Origin: Arthrobacter sp. ZGTC412
Lineage (GTDB): Bacteria > Actinomycetota > Actinomycetes > Actinomycetales > Micrococcaceae
Assembly: GCF_002929215.1 (NCBI RefSeq)
Contig: NZ_PJII01000007.1
Span: forward strand, 111,246-175,245
Reading direction: 5' to 3'
DNA length: 64,000 bases
Position 1 is the stretch's first letter. Each line of letters begins with the position of its first letter. Positions 37,639 through 47,549 of the stretch are shown here, one piece after another. A program made the position numbers and the translations under genes. Below the pieces are notes generated by a model that saw only the letters and a program-made list of their open reading frames with translations, did not search any database and was not told the DNA's origin.

Positions 37639-37680
37639 TAACAAAACTGAAACCTGGCGGAAACGTCCGCCACCTACTGT
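37639..37680 (+). promoter_or_regulatory. GlnR-like box and promoter of the urease operon
   Basis: TAAC (37639-37642), six bases, GAAAC (37649-37653), six bases, GAAAC (37660-37664): the spacing and letters of actinobacterial GlnR boxes. It lies just upstream of a -10 TACTGT (37675-37680). TGGCGGA/TCCGCCA also forms a small hairpin at 37655-37672. Confidence 0.5.
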
Positions 37681-37718
37681 GGGTCCCACGCCGTCCGCTG
37701 GCCGCCGAAGGGACCCAC

Positions 37719-38021
37719 ATGCATCTGATGCCACGTGAGCAGGAAAAGCTGCTGATCGTAGTCGCCGCCGACCTCGCCCGGCGCCGCCAGGCCCGCGGAC
37801 TCAAGCTCAACTACCCCGAAGCAGTGGCCATCATCAGCTACGAGCTTATCGAGGGTGCCCGGGACGGCCGGACCGTTGCGGAACTTATGAGCTACGGCAC
37901 CACGCTGCTCGGCCGCGACGACGTTATGGAAGGCGTGCCGGAGATGATCCACGACGTGCAGATCGAGGCCACCTTCCCGGACGGCACCAAGCTCGTCACC
38001 GTCCACGATCCCATCCGCTGA
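37719..38021 (+). CDS. ureA: Urease subunit gamma
   Basis: 100 residues: '[23 protein letters not shown]', '[28 protein letters not shown]', '[28 protein letters not shown]' are family hallmarks at the normal length. GAAGGGA lies before the ATG. It is the first gene of ureABCEFGD; the subunit packs against UreB and UreC in the cytosolic (alpha-beta-gamma)3 enzyme. Confidence 0.97.
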   Translation: MHLMPREQEKLLIVVAADLARRRQARGLKLNYPEAVAIISYELIEGARDGRTVAELMSYGTTLLGRDDVMEGVPEMIHDVQIEATFPDGTKLVTVHDPIR

Positions 38022-38032
38022 AGGGGCAGGCC

Positions 38033-38388
38033 ATGATTCCAGGAGAGTACGTCCTTAAACCGGAACCGGTGACGGCCAACGCGGGGCGGGAGGCGATCGA
38101 CGTCGCGGTCACCAACACCGGTGACCGGCCCGTCCAGGTGGGCTCGCACTTCCACTTCGCCGAAGCGAACGCCGCCCTGAACTTTGACCGGCAGGCCGCC
38201 TACGGCCGGCGCCTGGACATCCCCGCCGGCACCGCGGCGCGGTTTGAACCAGGGGATGCACGCAAAGTGCGGCTGATCGAACTGGCGGGCACCCGCGAGG
38301 TACACGGCCTGAGCAACGCCGTCAACGGGCCCTTGACGGCGCCCAAGGGGCCTAGTGGGGCGGAGCAACCAGTGAAGGAGGCCGGCGA

Positions 38389-38392
<4 letters not shown>
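38033..38392 (+). CDS. ureB: Urease subunit beta
   Basis: 119 residues: '[53 protein letters not shown]' is the standard UreB core, here followed by 'GKDVRLV'-equivalent '[17 protein letters not shown]' and a short tail. AAGGGG ribosome site; overlaps ureC by 4 bp (GTGA). Confidence 0.97.
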
Positions 38393-40134
<1,742 letters not shown>

Positions 40135-40170
40135 CCTCTTCTTCCTGACAACCTGACCCGGAGCCTCTCC

Positions 40171-40650
40171 ATGATCATTGAAAAAGTCCTCGGCAACCTG
40201 CACGAACTTCCGGACCCGCACGCCTACGCCAACCTGCACCAGGAGAAAGTGGTGCTGCCCAGCGCCCAGCTCGTCAAGCGTATCCAGCGCGCCACCACAG
40301 ACCATGGCAAGGAGATCGGCATTCGGCTGCCCTCCGGTTCCGGCGACCTGCGCGACGGCGACATCCTGCACGTGGCCGACTCAAACATGATCGTTGTGTC
40401 AGTGCTGCCCACCGACGTCCTGGTGATCGCTCCCCGTTCGGTTCACGAAATGGGCGTCGTGGCCCACTCCCTCGGCAACCGGCACCTCCAGGCACAGTTC
40501 TTCGACTCGTCGTCGGAGTATGGGGCGGACGTCATGGTGTGCGCCTACGACCACACCGTCGAGGACTACCTCTCCCACGCTGCCGTGCCCTACACCCGCC
40601 AGGAACGCGTTATGCCTGTGCCTTTCCGCCATGCTGAGCACAGTCACTAG
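40171..40650 (+). CDS. ureE: Urease accessory protein UreE (nickel chaperone)
   Basis: 159 residues. N-terminal peptide-binding domain ('EKVVLPSAQLVKRIQRATTDHGKEIGIRL'), then the metal-binding domain 'VAHSLGNRHLQAQFF' with the conserved His. The C-terminus ends 'FRHAEHSH', a short His tail instead of a long His-rich one. Delivers nickel to UreG. Confidence 0.95.
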   Translation: MIIEKVLGNLHELPDPHAYANLHQEKVVLPSAQLVKRIQRATTDHGKEIGIRLPSGSGDLRDGDILHVADSNMIVVSVLPTDVLVIAPRSVHEMGVVAHSLGNRHLQAQFFDSSSEYGADVMVCAYDHTVEDYLSHAAVPYTRQERVMPVPFRHAEHSH

Positions 40651-40701
40651 TCTCCCCGACGTGTTGGGCGCTCCACGGGGTGTGCTGGCTGGGTGCGCCG
40701 C

Positions 40702-40761
40702 CCCGGATTGGGGGCCGTGCCCGCTCCGCGGTGCCCGCCACGCCGCGGCCCCCAATCCGGG
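40702..40761. repeat. Hairpin element, copy 1 (ureE-ureF gap)
   Basis: A perfect 16-bp inverted repeat (40702-40717 with 40746-40761) around a 28-nt loop. Inner stem GGGGGCCG/CGGCCCCC and loop (TGCCCGCTCCGCGG...) are shared with copy 2 at 42137-42200; the outer arm CCCGGATT/AATCCGGG is not. The wider region is flanked by CGCCGCCC (40697) and GGGCGGCG (40785), a further imperfect pairing. Confidence 0.88.
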
Positions 40762-40797
40762 CCGTCGCTTTGCTCCGTCACGTTGGGCGGCGGGGCA

Positions 40798-41466
40798 GTG
40801 AGCGGCTATCAGTTGGCGCTGCAGCAACTTACCGATTCCGCCTTGCCTACCGGGGCGTTTGCTCACTCCCTGGGTTTTGAGACGTATGTCGACGCCAGTG
40901 TGATCGCTGATGAGGCTTCTTTTGGGGTTTGGTTGTCTGCTTTTGTGTCGCAGCAGTTGACGTATTCCGATGGGCTGGCAATCCGCTTTTTGTATGAGGG
41001 CGTTGATATTGGGGAGCTGGATGCCCTCTTGTCTGCTTCGCTGCTGCCTCGGCAGGTTCGGGAAGCCAGTGTGAAGATGGGTTTGCGGTTGCTCGAGATC
41101 GGTGGGGAGGTCTTTCCGTCGGCTGAGCTGGGACTGTACCGGGACGTGGTGACCACCGGGCGGGCTGCGGGGCATCAGCCGCTGGCGTTCGCCGTCGTCG
41201 CCCGTTCACTGGGCGTGCCGCTGCACGAGGCGCTCGCCGCCTACCTGTTCGCCACCGCGACGTCGCTCACCCAGAACGCGGTCCGCGCCATCCCGCTTGG
41301 CCAGAACGCCGGCCAGCGGCTGCTTCGGCAGGCGGCCGCCGACGTTGCTGCCGCCGTCGAACGCATCCCGCACCTGACGCCGGACGACTTCGGGGCCCTC
41401 AGCCCCGGACTGGAAATTTCGCAAATGCGGCACGAACGCCAACGTGCCCGGATGTTCATGAGCTAA
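40798..41466 (+). CDS. ureF: Urease accessory protein UreF
   Basis: 222 residues from GTG 40798 ('SGYQLALQQLTDSALPTGAFAHSLGFETYV'); the frame stays open upstream through the hairpin but that part is not UreF. C-terminal 'GLEISQMRHERQRARMF' is the family end. Works with UreD and UreG in the activation complex. Roughly the first 330 bp use T- and G-ending codons (GTT, GCT, TTT, TTG), unlike ureC and ureG, which favour C. There is no strong ribosome site (CGGGGCA). Confidence 0.93.
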   Translation: MSGYQLALQQLTDSALPTGAFAHSLGFETYVDASVIADEASFGVWLSAFVSQQLTYSDGLAIRFLYEGVDIGELDALLSASLLPRQVREASVKMGLRLLEIGGEVFPSAELGLYRDVVTTGRAAGHQPLAFAVVARSLGVPLHEALAAYLFATATSLTQNAVRAIPLGQNAGQRLLRQAAADVAAAVERIPHLTPDDFGALSPGLEISQMRHERQRARMFMS

Positions 41467-41478
41467 CAGGAGGACAGT

Positions 41479-42096
41479 ATGACGGAACCCATCAAGATCG
41501 GCATCGGCGGACCAGTCGGAGCCGGCAAAACCCAGCTCGTGGAGCGGCTCACCCGCCACATGAGCGGCGAGATTTCCATGGCCGCCATCACCAACGACAT
41601 CTACACCATCGAGGACGCCAAAATCCTCGCCGCCAACGGCATCCTCCCCGTGGATCGAATCATCGGCGTCGAAACCGGCGGCTGCCCGCACACGGCCATC
41701 CGTGAAGACACCTCGATGAACACCGCCGCCATCGAGGAACTCAAAGCCCGCCATCCCGACCTGCAGGTGATCTTCGTCGAATCCGGCGGCGACAACCTCT
41801 CCGCCACCTTCAGCCCCGAACTCGTCGACTTCTCCATCTACATCATCGACGTGGCACAAGGCGAAAAAATCCCCCGCAAAGCGGGCCAAGGGATGATCAA
41901 GTCCGACCTCTTCATCATCAACAAAACCGACCTCGCCCCGCACGTCGGCGCAGATTTGTCAGTCATGGAGCGGGATTCCAAAGAGTTCCGCGCAGACAAG
42001 CCATTTTGCTTTACAAACCTGAAGACAGATGAAGGGCTGGACAAGGTCATCGATTGGATCCGCCACGACGTCCTGATGCTCGACCTGGCCACATGA
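41479..42096 (+). CDS. ureG: Urease accessory protein UreG (GTPase)
   Basis: 205 residues, AGGAGG upstream. P-loop 'GPVGAGKT' (11-18), '[16 protein letters not shown]', '[17 protein letters not shown]' with the Cys-Pro-His metal site, '[19 protein letters not shown]', and '[13 protein letters not shown]'. Couples GTP hydrolysis to nickel insertion. Its stop overlaps the start of ureD (ATGA). Confidence 0.97.
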   Translation: MTEPIKIGIGGPVGAGKTQLVERLTRHMSGEISMAAITNDIYTIEDAKILAANGILPVDRIIGVETGGCPHTAIREDTSMNTAAIEELKARHPDLQVIFVESGGDNLSATFSPELVDFSIYIIDVAQGEKIPRKAGQGMIKSDLFIINKTDLAPHVGADLSVMERDSKEFRADKPFCFTNLKTDEGLDKVIDWIRHDVLMLDLAT

Positions 42097-43049
42097 CGTC
42101 AAGCAGTTCCGTCGTTATCTCCCCATGGGCGGCGTCCGCGGATGAAGGGGGCCGTGCCCGCTTCGCGGTGCCCACCACGCCGCGGCCCCCTTCATCCGCG
42201 ACCGCTTACCGCCCAGTAAGAGGGCGCTTGGAGCTGGGCATCAAAGTGCATAACGGCAAGTCCTTCGCGGCCCGGCAGTTCCATGAGGGCGCTCTTCGTG
42301 TGCTGCGGCCGCATTACCTTGATGACTCGGGGCAGGTTTGCTACGTCGTGGTTAATCCTGGTGGGGCTTATCTGGGGGCGGACCTTTTTGATTTGGATAT
42401 TGAAGTCCAGGATGACGCTGATTTGTTGTTGACTACTCAGTCTGCGACAAAGGTTTATCGGACTCCTGAGGCTTTTGCTGAGCAGCGCATGGTTGTTCGG
42501 TTGGGGGAGCGGGCGCGGTTGGAGCTTGTGCCGGACCAGCTCATTGCCTATCGGGAGGCCAGCTATCGGCAACGGACGCACGTGACTCTGCGGCCGTCGT
42601 CGTCGTTGGTGATGGCTGAGGTGGTGACGCCCGGTTGGTCTCCGGATGGGGCCGCCTTCCAGTACGAGGAACTGCGGCTGCGGAACGAGATCCATGTCGA
42701 GACTAATGCGGGCAGGCAACTGCTGGCGCTGGACAACCTGCTGATCCGGCCGCCGTCGGGGGATGTTACCGGTGTGGGATTTATGGAAGGCTTCAGCCAC
42801 TTGGGTTCGCTGATCGTGGTGGACCCGCGCGTGGACCAGGCGCTCGCCGATGAGTTGCACCGCGCCACATCGCAGCGTGATGCCTTGGCCGGAGTCTCGT
42901 TGAGCCGCAGCATAGATGGAACCACCGGGCTGGTCCTGCGCGCACTGTCGAACAGCACAGGCGAACTGGATCTCCTTCTTGGCGCGTGCACGGCCCTCCT
43001 CCGGGAGCGATGGCACGGGCAGGAACCACTGAACCTGAGGAAACACTGA
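42093..43049 (+). CDS. ureD: Urease accessory protein UreD
   Basis: 318 residues if the ATG overlapping the ureG stop is used. The recognisable UreD begins about residue 47 ('[35 protein letters not shown]'), then '[37 protein letters not shown]' and '[13 protein letters not shown]'. Codons ~15-36 are contributed by hairpin element copy 2, read in frame. Codon use from about 42300 to 42560 shifts to T/G endings, then returns to normal. It scaffolds UreF and UreG on apo-urease. Confidence 0.93.
   Translation: MTSSSSVVISPWAASADEGGRARFAVPTTPRPPSSATAYRPVRGRLELGIKVHNGKSFAARQFHEGALRVLRPHYLDDSGQVCYVVVNPGGAYLGADLFDLDIEVQDDADLLLTTQSATKVYRTPEAFAEQRMVVRLGERARLELVPDQLIAYREASYRQRTHVTLRPSSSLVMAEVVTPGWSPDGAAFQYEELRLRNEIHVETNAGRQLLALDNLLIRPPSGDVTGVGFMEGFSHLGSLIVVDPRVDQALADELHRATSQRDALAGVSLSRSIDGTTGLVLRALSNSTGELDLLLGACTALLRERWHGQEPLNLRKH
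42137..42200. repeat. Hairpin element, copy 2 (5' end of ureD)
   Basis: A perfect 18-bp inverted repeat (42137-42154 with 42183-42200) around a 28-nt loop that matches copy 1 at 26 of 28 positions. Inner stem GGGGGCCG/CGGCCCCC identical; outer arm CGCGGATGAA/TTCATCCGCG different in sequence from copy 1 but still complementary. It is translated within the N-terminus of UreD if the coupled ATG is used. Confidence 0.88.
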
Positions 43050-44128
43050 TGACAGCTCTCGCGAACATCACCACCCTCTACCGCCGGCGGGAAGCGTTGC
43101 CGCTGCGGACCCGCCTGCTGTGCATGTTCGGTGCGGTGGCCGCGCTGCACGCTGCCGCCGTCGTACTTCTCCTCGCGGGGAGCGCAGGAAACCTGGGGGA
43201 GGCCGGTGCGCCCGGCAAGCAGGCGCTCACGTGGGGCCTGGTCCTCACGGCCTATCTCGCAGGCGTGAAGCACAGCTACGACTGGGACCACCTCGCGGCC
43301 ATCGACAACTCCACCCGCAAGTTCGTGGCGGACCGCCAGGACCCGGTCAGCGTTGGCTTCGCCTTCAGCCTGGGACATAGTTCGGTGGTGACGCTGGCAG
43401 GCATTCTGGTAATCGCGGGGGCCGCCGTCGTGGGGGAGTTCATGCAGGACGGATCCGCGGGCAATCTGGTGCTCGGGCTGATCGGCAGCGGCGTTTCTGG
43501 CCTGTTCCTGCTGGCCATGGGCATGTTCAACGGCTCGGCGTTCGCCCGTTCGGCGCAGGCCTACCGCCGGGCACGGGCCGGAGCGGCGATTGATCCCCTG
43601 GACCTTGAACCAAAGGGGCTGGTGGCACGGCTGCTCACCCGCCCGCTGTCGAGGGTGCGCCGGCCGCGGAACATTTACGTGATCGGCTTCCTGTTCGGCC
43701 TGGGCTTCGACACCGCTACAACTATCGGGCTGCTGATGATGACGACGGCGGCGTCGCTGGCCGGGGTGCCGCCCTTCGCCCTTCTGGCGCTGCCGCTGGC
43801 ATTCACCGCCGCCATGACCCTGTGCGACTCGCTGAACGGGATGGCCATGATGCGGATGTACCGCTCAGCACTTGATGACCCGCAGCGGAAACTGGGCTTC
43901 AACGCCCTGGTGACCGGCATCTCGGCGGTGTCCGCGCTGTTCATCGCCGTGATCACCCTGGGCGGGTTTTTCAACGCGGCTTTCGCCCTGGAGGACCCCC
44001 TCACGGTGTGGCTGGGATCCATCGACCTGGGCGACGCCGGCCTACTGCTGGTGGCCCTGCTGCTGGCGGTCTGGGGTGCAACTGCGTTGAAGGGACGGCT
44101 TCAGGGCGCGTCAAAACACCAGCGCTAG
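43049..44128 (+). CDS. Nickel/cobalt permease (NiCoT family)
   Basis: 359 residues from ATG 43049, which overlaps the ureD stop by one base. Signature 'HSYDWDHLAAIDNSTRKF' (H-x4-D-H) in the second helix region, 'SLGHSSVVTLAGIL', and 'GFLFGLGFDTATTIGLL'; about eight membrane helices. Takes up Ni2+ for the urease made by the same operon. The order urease, chaperones, permease makes nickel the likely metal. Confidence 0.95.
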   Translation: MTALANITTLYRRREALPLRTRLLCMFGAVAALHAAAVVLLLAGSAGNLGEAGAPGKQALTWGLVLTAYLAGVKHSYDWDHLAAIDNSTRKFVADRQDPVSVGFAFSLGHSSVVTLAGILVIAGAAVVGEFMQDGSAGNLVLGLIGSGVSGLFLLAMGMFNGSAFARSAQAYRRARAGAAIDPLDLEPKGLVARLLTRPLSRVRRPRNIYVIGFLFGLGFDTATTIGLLMMTTAASLAGVPPFALLALPLAFTAAMTLCDSLNGMAMMRMYRSALDDPQRKLGFNALVTGISAVSALFIAVITLGGFFNAAFALEDPLTVWLGSIDLGDAGLLLVALLLAVWGATALKGRLQGASKHQR

Positions 44129-44629
44129 TCAGGCGGCCATCCGGCCCTTGTTTCTCAGATGCACAGGGCCTTTGGCGGCGGACGGAATTTTAGACGTGGA
44201 CGGAACTTTCGCGCGGTCTTTCGCCTGCTCCGAGACTCGTCCGGTGGAGCCCAACGGCACGTGCCCGCCGTCAGGAACTGCGCTGTCCGCATGCAAGTGG
44301 ACCCCGTGCTCGATGAGGACTCCCGAGCCGACCCGTGAGTGGCTGCCGATGTGCACCCTGCTGCCGATCACCGTTCCCCGGCCGATCCGCACGCCGTCGC
44401 CAATAACGGCCCGGTCGCCAATGGTGGCATCTCGGTCGATCCAGCTGCCGTGACCAATCCGGCACCCCGATCCAATCCGGGCGCCGTACTCCACATAGGT
44501 CATCGGGCCGATGCGTGCGCTCTCGGCCACGGATGCACCAGGTGCGGTGAGTCCGCCGCCGTTGGCATGGCGGACATAACGGGTGACCTTCCCGGCGTCA
44601 TCTTCAACTGAGACATACTTCGCGTTCAT
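44129..44629 (-). CDS. Left-handed beta-helix (hexapeptide repeat) protein
   Basis: 166 residues, GAGGGA upstream. From about residue 28 to 125 it is built of [IV]-G-x4 hexapeptide repeats ('ARIGPMTYVEYGARIGSGCRIGHGSWIDRDATIGDRAVIGDGVRIGRGTVIGSRVHIGSHSRV' region). The tail after 125 is basic and Pro/Ser-rich. The fold is that of acyltransferases and gamma-carbonic anhydrases, but no acceptor domain or metal His triad is clear. Convergent with the nickel permease, ending right at its stop codon. Confidence 0.7.
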   Translation of the reverse strand: MNAKYVSVEDDAGKVTRYVRHANGGGLTAPGASVAESARIGPMTYVEYGARIGSGCRIGHGSWIDRDATIGDRAVIGDGVRIGRGTVIGSRVHIGSHSRVGSGVLIEHGVHLHADSAVPDGGHVPLGSTGRVSEQAKDRAKVPSTSKIPSAAKGPVHLRNKGRMAA

Positions 44630-44788
44630 TCAATCCCTCGCTCGAATGCGCGGCACTTTCCGCACATTCAGTTAACGGTCCGGAACTCAAATGGATTCCC
44701 TGGGGCACTGCGGGGGCACTGTGGGCTCGCTTAAGGGCCGCAAACGGGCACAACAAAGGGACCGCCAAGCCGGGGACGAAGGGCGGCG

Positions 44789-45448
44789 CTAAGCTACGAG
44801 GTTGGCTGCCGCGGAGTCCATGTGCGCGCGGATGGTGGTGCGGGCGAGCGACGCGTCACCGGTTTCGATGGCCGACACAATCTCACGGTGACGGTCCACG
44901 CTCATGTTCTTGACACCCTTTTCAAGGCCGCCGAACATGATGGACATCCGGATGGACCCTTCCAGGGACTGCCAGGAGTGCAGCAGAGTTTCATTGCCGG
45001 TCAGCCGGCACAGGGTCCGGTGGAATTCCATGTCCGATTCGATCCGCTCCTCAAGCGACGCATCCTGGGCCGCTTCCATCACATCAATGGTCTTATGGAG
45101 GGACTCGATCGCATGGGCGCGGTCCGGGAGTTCGCAGAGGGTGCGTGCGGCCAGGGATTCAAGGGCGGCGCGGACGGCGAAGATGTCGCGGATTTCCTTT
45201 TCATCCAGGTGCCGGACGGACAGCCGGCCACGGGGCCCCGCAGACAGCAGGCCTTCCTGTTCAAGCTGGCGCAGCGCTTCACGCAGGGTTCCCCGGCTGA
45301 TTTGCAGCATCTCGGACAGCTCGGTTTCCACCAGATGCCGGCCAGGCGCCAACTCGCCGCTGGTGATGGCCGTCCTCAGCGCCGAGAGCGCCTGCTCGCG
45401 CAGGCTCTTCTTTTGCAGTCCCAGCAGGGGGGCTGTCAGTCCGGCCAT
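44789..45448 (-). CDS. GntR-family (FCD) transcriptional regulator
   Basis: 219 residues from ATG 45448. Winged helix 'SLREQALSALRTAITSGELAPGRHLVETELSEMLQISRGTLREALRQLEQEGLL', then an FCD effector domain ('DIFAVRAALESLAART', 'DMEFHRTLCRLTGNETLL', 'HREIVSAIETGDASLARTTIRAHMDSA') with the His/Asp metal-site residues of the class. Its promoter contains a copy of the palindrome found twice in the permease/SDR intergenic region, so it probably regulates itself and that cluster. Confidence 0.92.
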   Translation of the reverse strand: MAGLTAPLLGLQKKSLREQALSALRTAITSGELAPGRHLVETELSEMLQISRGTLREALRQLEQEGLLSAGPRGRLSVRHLDEKEIRDIFAVRAALESLAARTLCELPDRAHAIESLHKTIDVMEAAQDASLEERIESDMEFHRTLCRLTGNETLLHSWQSLEGSIRMSIMFGGLEKGVKNMSVDRHREIVSAIETGDASLARTTIRAHMDSAAANLVA

Positions 45449-45474
45449 GGCGTCTGTCCTCAGTGTTGTAAGTC

Positions 45475-45488
45475 GACTGTTTACAGTC
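45475..45488. promoter_or_regulatory. GntR operator, copy 1 (regulator's own promoter)
   Basis: GACTGT-TT-ACAGTC, perfect 6-bp arms, 27 bp upstream of the gntR start. Same core as the two sites at 48977 and 49004. Confidence 0.7.
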
Positions 45489-45510
45489 TGTTCTAGTTCC
45501 GATAGTACGG

Positions 45511-45552
45511 CAGAAAGCACGGCACCGGGCTGAACCAGTGCCGTGCTTTCTG
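45511..45552 (-). terminator. Terminator of the permease-transketolase operon
   Basis: Stem CAGAAAGCACGGCAC (45511-45525) with GTGCCGTGCTTTCTG (45538-45552), 15 bp, loop of 12. Separates the transketolase genes from gntR downstream on the same strand. Confidence 0.85.
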
Positions 45553-45570
45553 CATCTGCTGTAGCCGCGC

Positions 45571-46590
45571 TTAGCCGAGTTCGGCGAGCACTTTTGCCAC
45601 GATTCGGTCCACGGCCAGGCCGTAGCGGTCGTGAAGGGTGGGCAGCGCGCCGGCGTCCAGGAACTGGTCAGGCAGTGCGACGGGAACCACGCGCTTGCCC
45701 ACTCCGGCGGTGACGACGGCGGAGGCGACCGTTTCGAACAGGCCGCCCACCACACTGTGGTTCTCCAGCGTTACGGCGAGCCGGTCGGTGTTGATCTCGG
45801 CGAGGACGGTGGCGGCGTCGAACGGCTTGATGGTGGGGGTGTGGACGACGGCGACATCCACGTTGTGTGCCGCGAGGGCCTTGGCTGCCTGGAGGGCGCG
45901 CATGGTCATCAGGCCGGAGGAGATGAACACGACGTCATTGCCGTCGCGCAGCACCTTGGCCTTACCGAGCTCGAACGTGTAGTCGTACTCGTCTAGGACG
46001 GTGGGGACGTTGCCGCGGAGCAGGCGCAGGTAGGTGGGCCCGTCGCTGGCTGCCAACTGCGGGACTGCCTGCTCGATATCGATCGAGTCGCAGGGGTCAA
46101 CGATGGTCAGGTTAGGCATACCGCGGAAAATCGCCATGTCCTCGGTTGCCTGGTGGCTGGGGCCGTAACCGGTGGTCAGGCCGGGCAGGCCACCCACGAT
46201 GTTCACGTTCAGGTTGGGCTCTGCGGCGTCCAAGCAGAGGAAGTCGTAGGCGCGGCGCGCGGCGAACACGGAGTAGGTGGAGGCGAAAGGCACGAGCCCC
46301 GTTTCGGCCAGCCCGGCTGCGGCGCCGAAGAGGAGCTGCTCGGCCATGCCCATCTGGAAGAACCGCTCCGGGAAGGCTTTGGCGAAGATGTGCATGTCCG
46401 TGTACTTGCCCAGGTCCGCGGTGAGGCCGACGATTTTGTCGTTCTCCTGCGCGGCCTTGACCAGCGCGTGCCCGAACGGGGCGGACGCGGTCTTCTGGTC
46501 GGGGTCGGCGAAGGAGGCGATCATCGCCGAGGTCTTCAGCTTCGGCTTTGCGGCTGTTGTGGTGTCCGGGGCCTCGGTGGTGGTGCTCAT
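45571..46590 (-). CDS. Transketolase-like C-terminal subunit
   Basis: 339 residues from ATG 46590. Pyrimidine-binding domain of transketolase: catalytic Glu in 'FQMGMAEQLLFGAAAGLAETG', 'YDFLCLDAAEPNLNVNIVGG', 'GPSHQATEDMAIFRGMPN', then the C-terminal domain from 'DVVFISSGLMTMRALQAAKAL'. Forms a two-subunit enzyme with the gene upstream, which it overlaps by 4 bp. Split transketolases often act on unusual sugar phosphates instead of the pentose phosphate pathway; the substrate here is unknown. Confidence 0.9.
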   Translation of the reverse strand: MSTTTEAPDTTTAAKPKLKTSAMIASFADPDQKTASAPFGHALVKAAQENDKIVGLTADLGKYTDMHIFAKAFPERFFQMGMAEQLLFGAAAGLAETGLVPFASTYSVFAARRAYDFLCLDAAEPNLNVNIVGGLPGLTTGYGPSHQATEDMAIFRGMPNLTIVDPCDSIDIEQAVPQLAASDGPTYLRLLRGNVPTVLDEYDYTFELGKAKVLRDGNDVVFISSGLMTMRALQAAKALAAHNVDVAVVHTPTIKPFDAATVLAEINTDRLAVTLENHSVVGGLFETVASAVVTAGVGKRVVPVALPDQFLDAGALPTLHDRYGLAVDRIVAKVLAELG

Positions 46591-47549
46591 GCTGAAGCCT
46601 TTCCTTCGTATCCTGCGGTCAGTTGCTCGCGGCAGGTCTGCCATTCGTGTTCTTCGATGCGCATGAAGTGCGCCTTTTCGCGGTCCTCCAGCAGCGGAAC
46701 GCCGCGGCCCACTTTGGTGTCGCACAGGATTACCGAGGGGCGTCCGACGGCGGCGGCCTGGGCGGCGGCGTTGTCGAACGCTACGAGCAGCGCGCCGACG
46801 TCGTTCCCGTCCACCCGCTGGGTGTACCAGCCGAAGGATTCCCACTTCTCGGTGACCGGCTCAGTGCGCAGTACCGTGTCCGTCTTGCCGTCAGCCTGCA
46901 GGGCGTTGATGTCCACCATCGCGGTCAGGTTGCCCAGCTGGTGGTGGTGGGCGCCCATCGCGGCTTCCCAGGTGGAGCCTTCATCGAGTTCGCCGTCGGA
47001 GAGGAAGTTGTACACGCGGGCGCTGGAGCCCTGGTAGCGCAGCCCCAGGGCCATTCCGACGGCGATTGTCAGGCCGTGCCCGAGGGAGCCGCCGGAGATT
47101 TCCATGCCGGGGGTGTACGTGGACATTCCGGACATCGGCAGCCGTGAATCGTCCGAACCGTAGGTTTCCAGTTCCTCAACCGGAACGATCCCGGCCTCGG
47201 CGAGGGCTGCGTAGTGGCCGATCGCGTAGTGACCGGTAGAGAGCAGGAACCGGTCCCGGGCCTCCCAGTGCGGGTCCTCGGCACGGAACCGCAGCTGGTC
47301 GCCGTACACAGCGGCCAGCATGTCCGCTGCACCAAGGGCCTGGCCCACGTAACCCTGGCCCTGCACCTCGCCCATGTTCAGGGCGTGGTGCCGGATCCGG
47401 TAGGCCGCCGCGCTGATCTTCGCGATGCGCTCCTGCGGAATCCCGGTCTGTGCTGCCTCGAGGTGGGTCACTTCGTTCGTGGCTGCCTGGTCCTGGGCGG
47501 TATCTGTAGGCATAGTTGGCTCCGTGTTCGTTTCGTGCGTGACAGTCAT
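46587..47549 (-). CDS. Transketolase-like N-terminal (thiamine diphosphate) subunit
   Basis: 320 residues. Thiamine diphosphate domain with 'GQGYVGQALGAADMLAAVYGDQL', 'STGHYAIGHYAALAEAG', 'GSLGHGLTIAVGMALGL' and the metal-binding 'SDGELDEGSTWEAAMGAHHHQLGNLTAMVDIN'. The start codon overlaps the permease stop by one base (TAATG) and the stop overlaps the next ATG, so permease and both subunits form one tight operon. Confidence 0.9.
   Translation of the reverse strand: MTVTHETNTEPTMPTDTAQDQAATNEVTHLEAAQTGIPQERIAKISAAAYRIRHHALNMGEVQGQGYVGQALGAADMLAAVYGDQLRFRAEDPHWEARDRFLLSTGHYAIGHYAALAEAGIVPVEELETYGSDDSRLPMSGMSTYTPGMEISGGSLGHGLTIAVGMALGLRYQGSSARVYNFLSDGELDEGSTWEAAMGAHHHQLGNLTAMVDINALQADGKTDTVLRTEPVTEKWESFGWYTQRVDGNDVGALLVAFDNAAAQAAAVGRPSVILCDTKVGRGVPLLEDREKAHFMRIEEHEWQTCREQLTAGYEGKASA

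Noticed and set aside
40702-42200. Ure hairpins as ends of one composite transposon carrying ureF and ureG
   Set aside because: No transposase, no target duplication, and the elements are each complete hairpins rather than mirror-image ends. The genes between are ordinary urease accessory genes in normal order.
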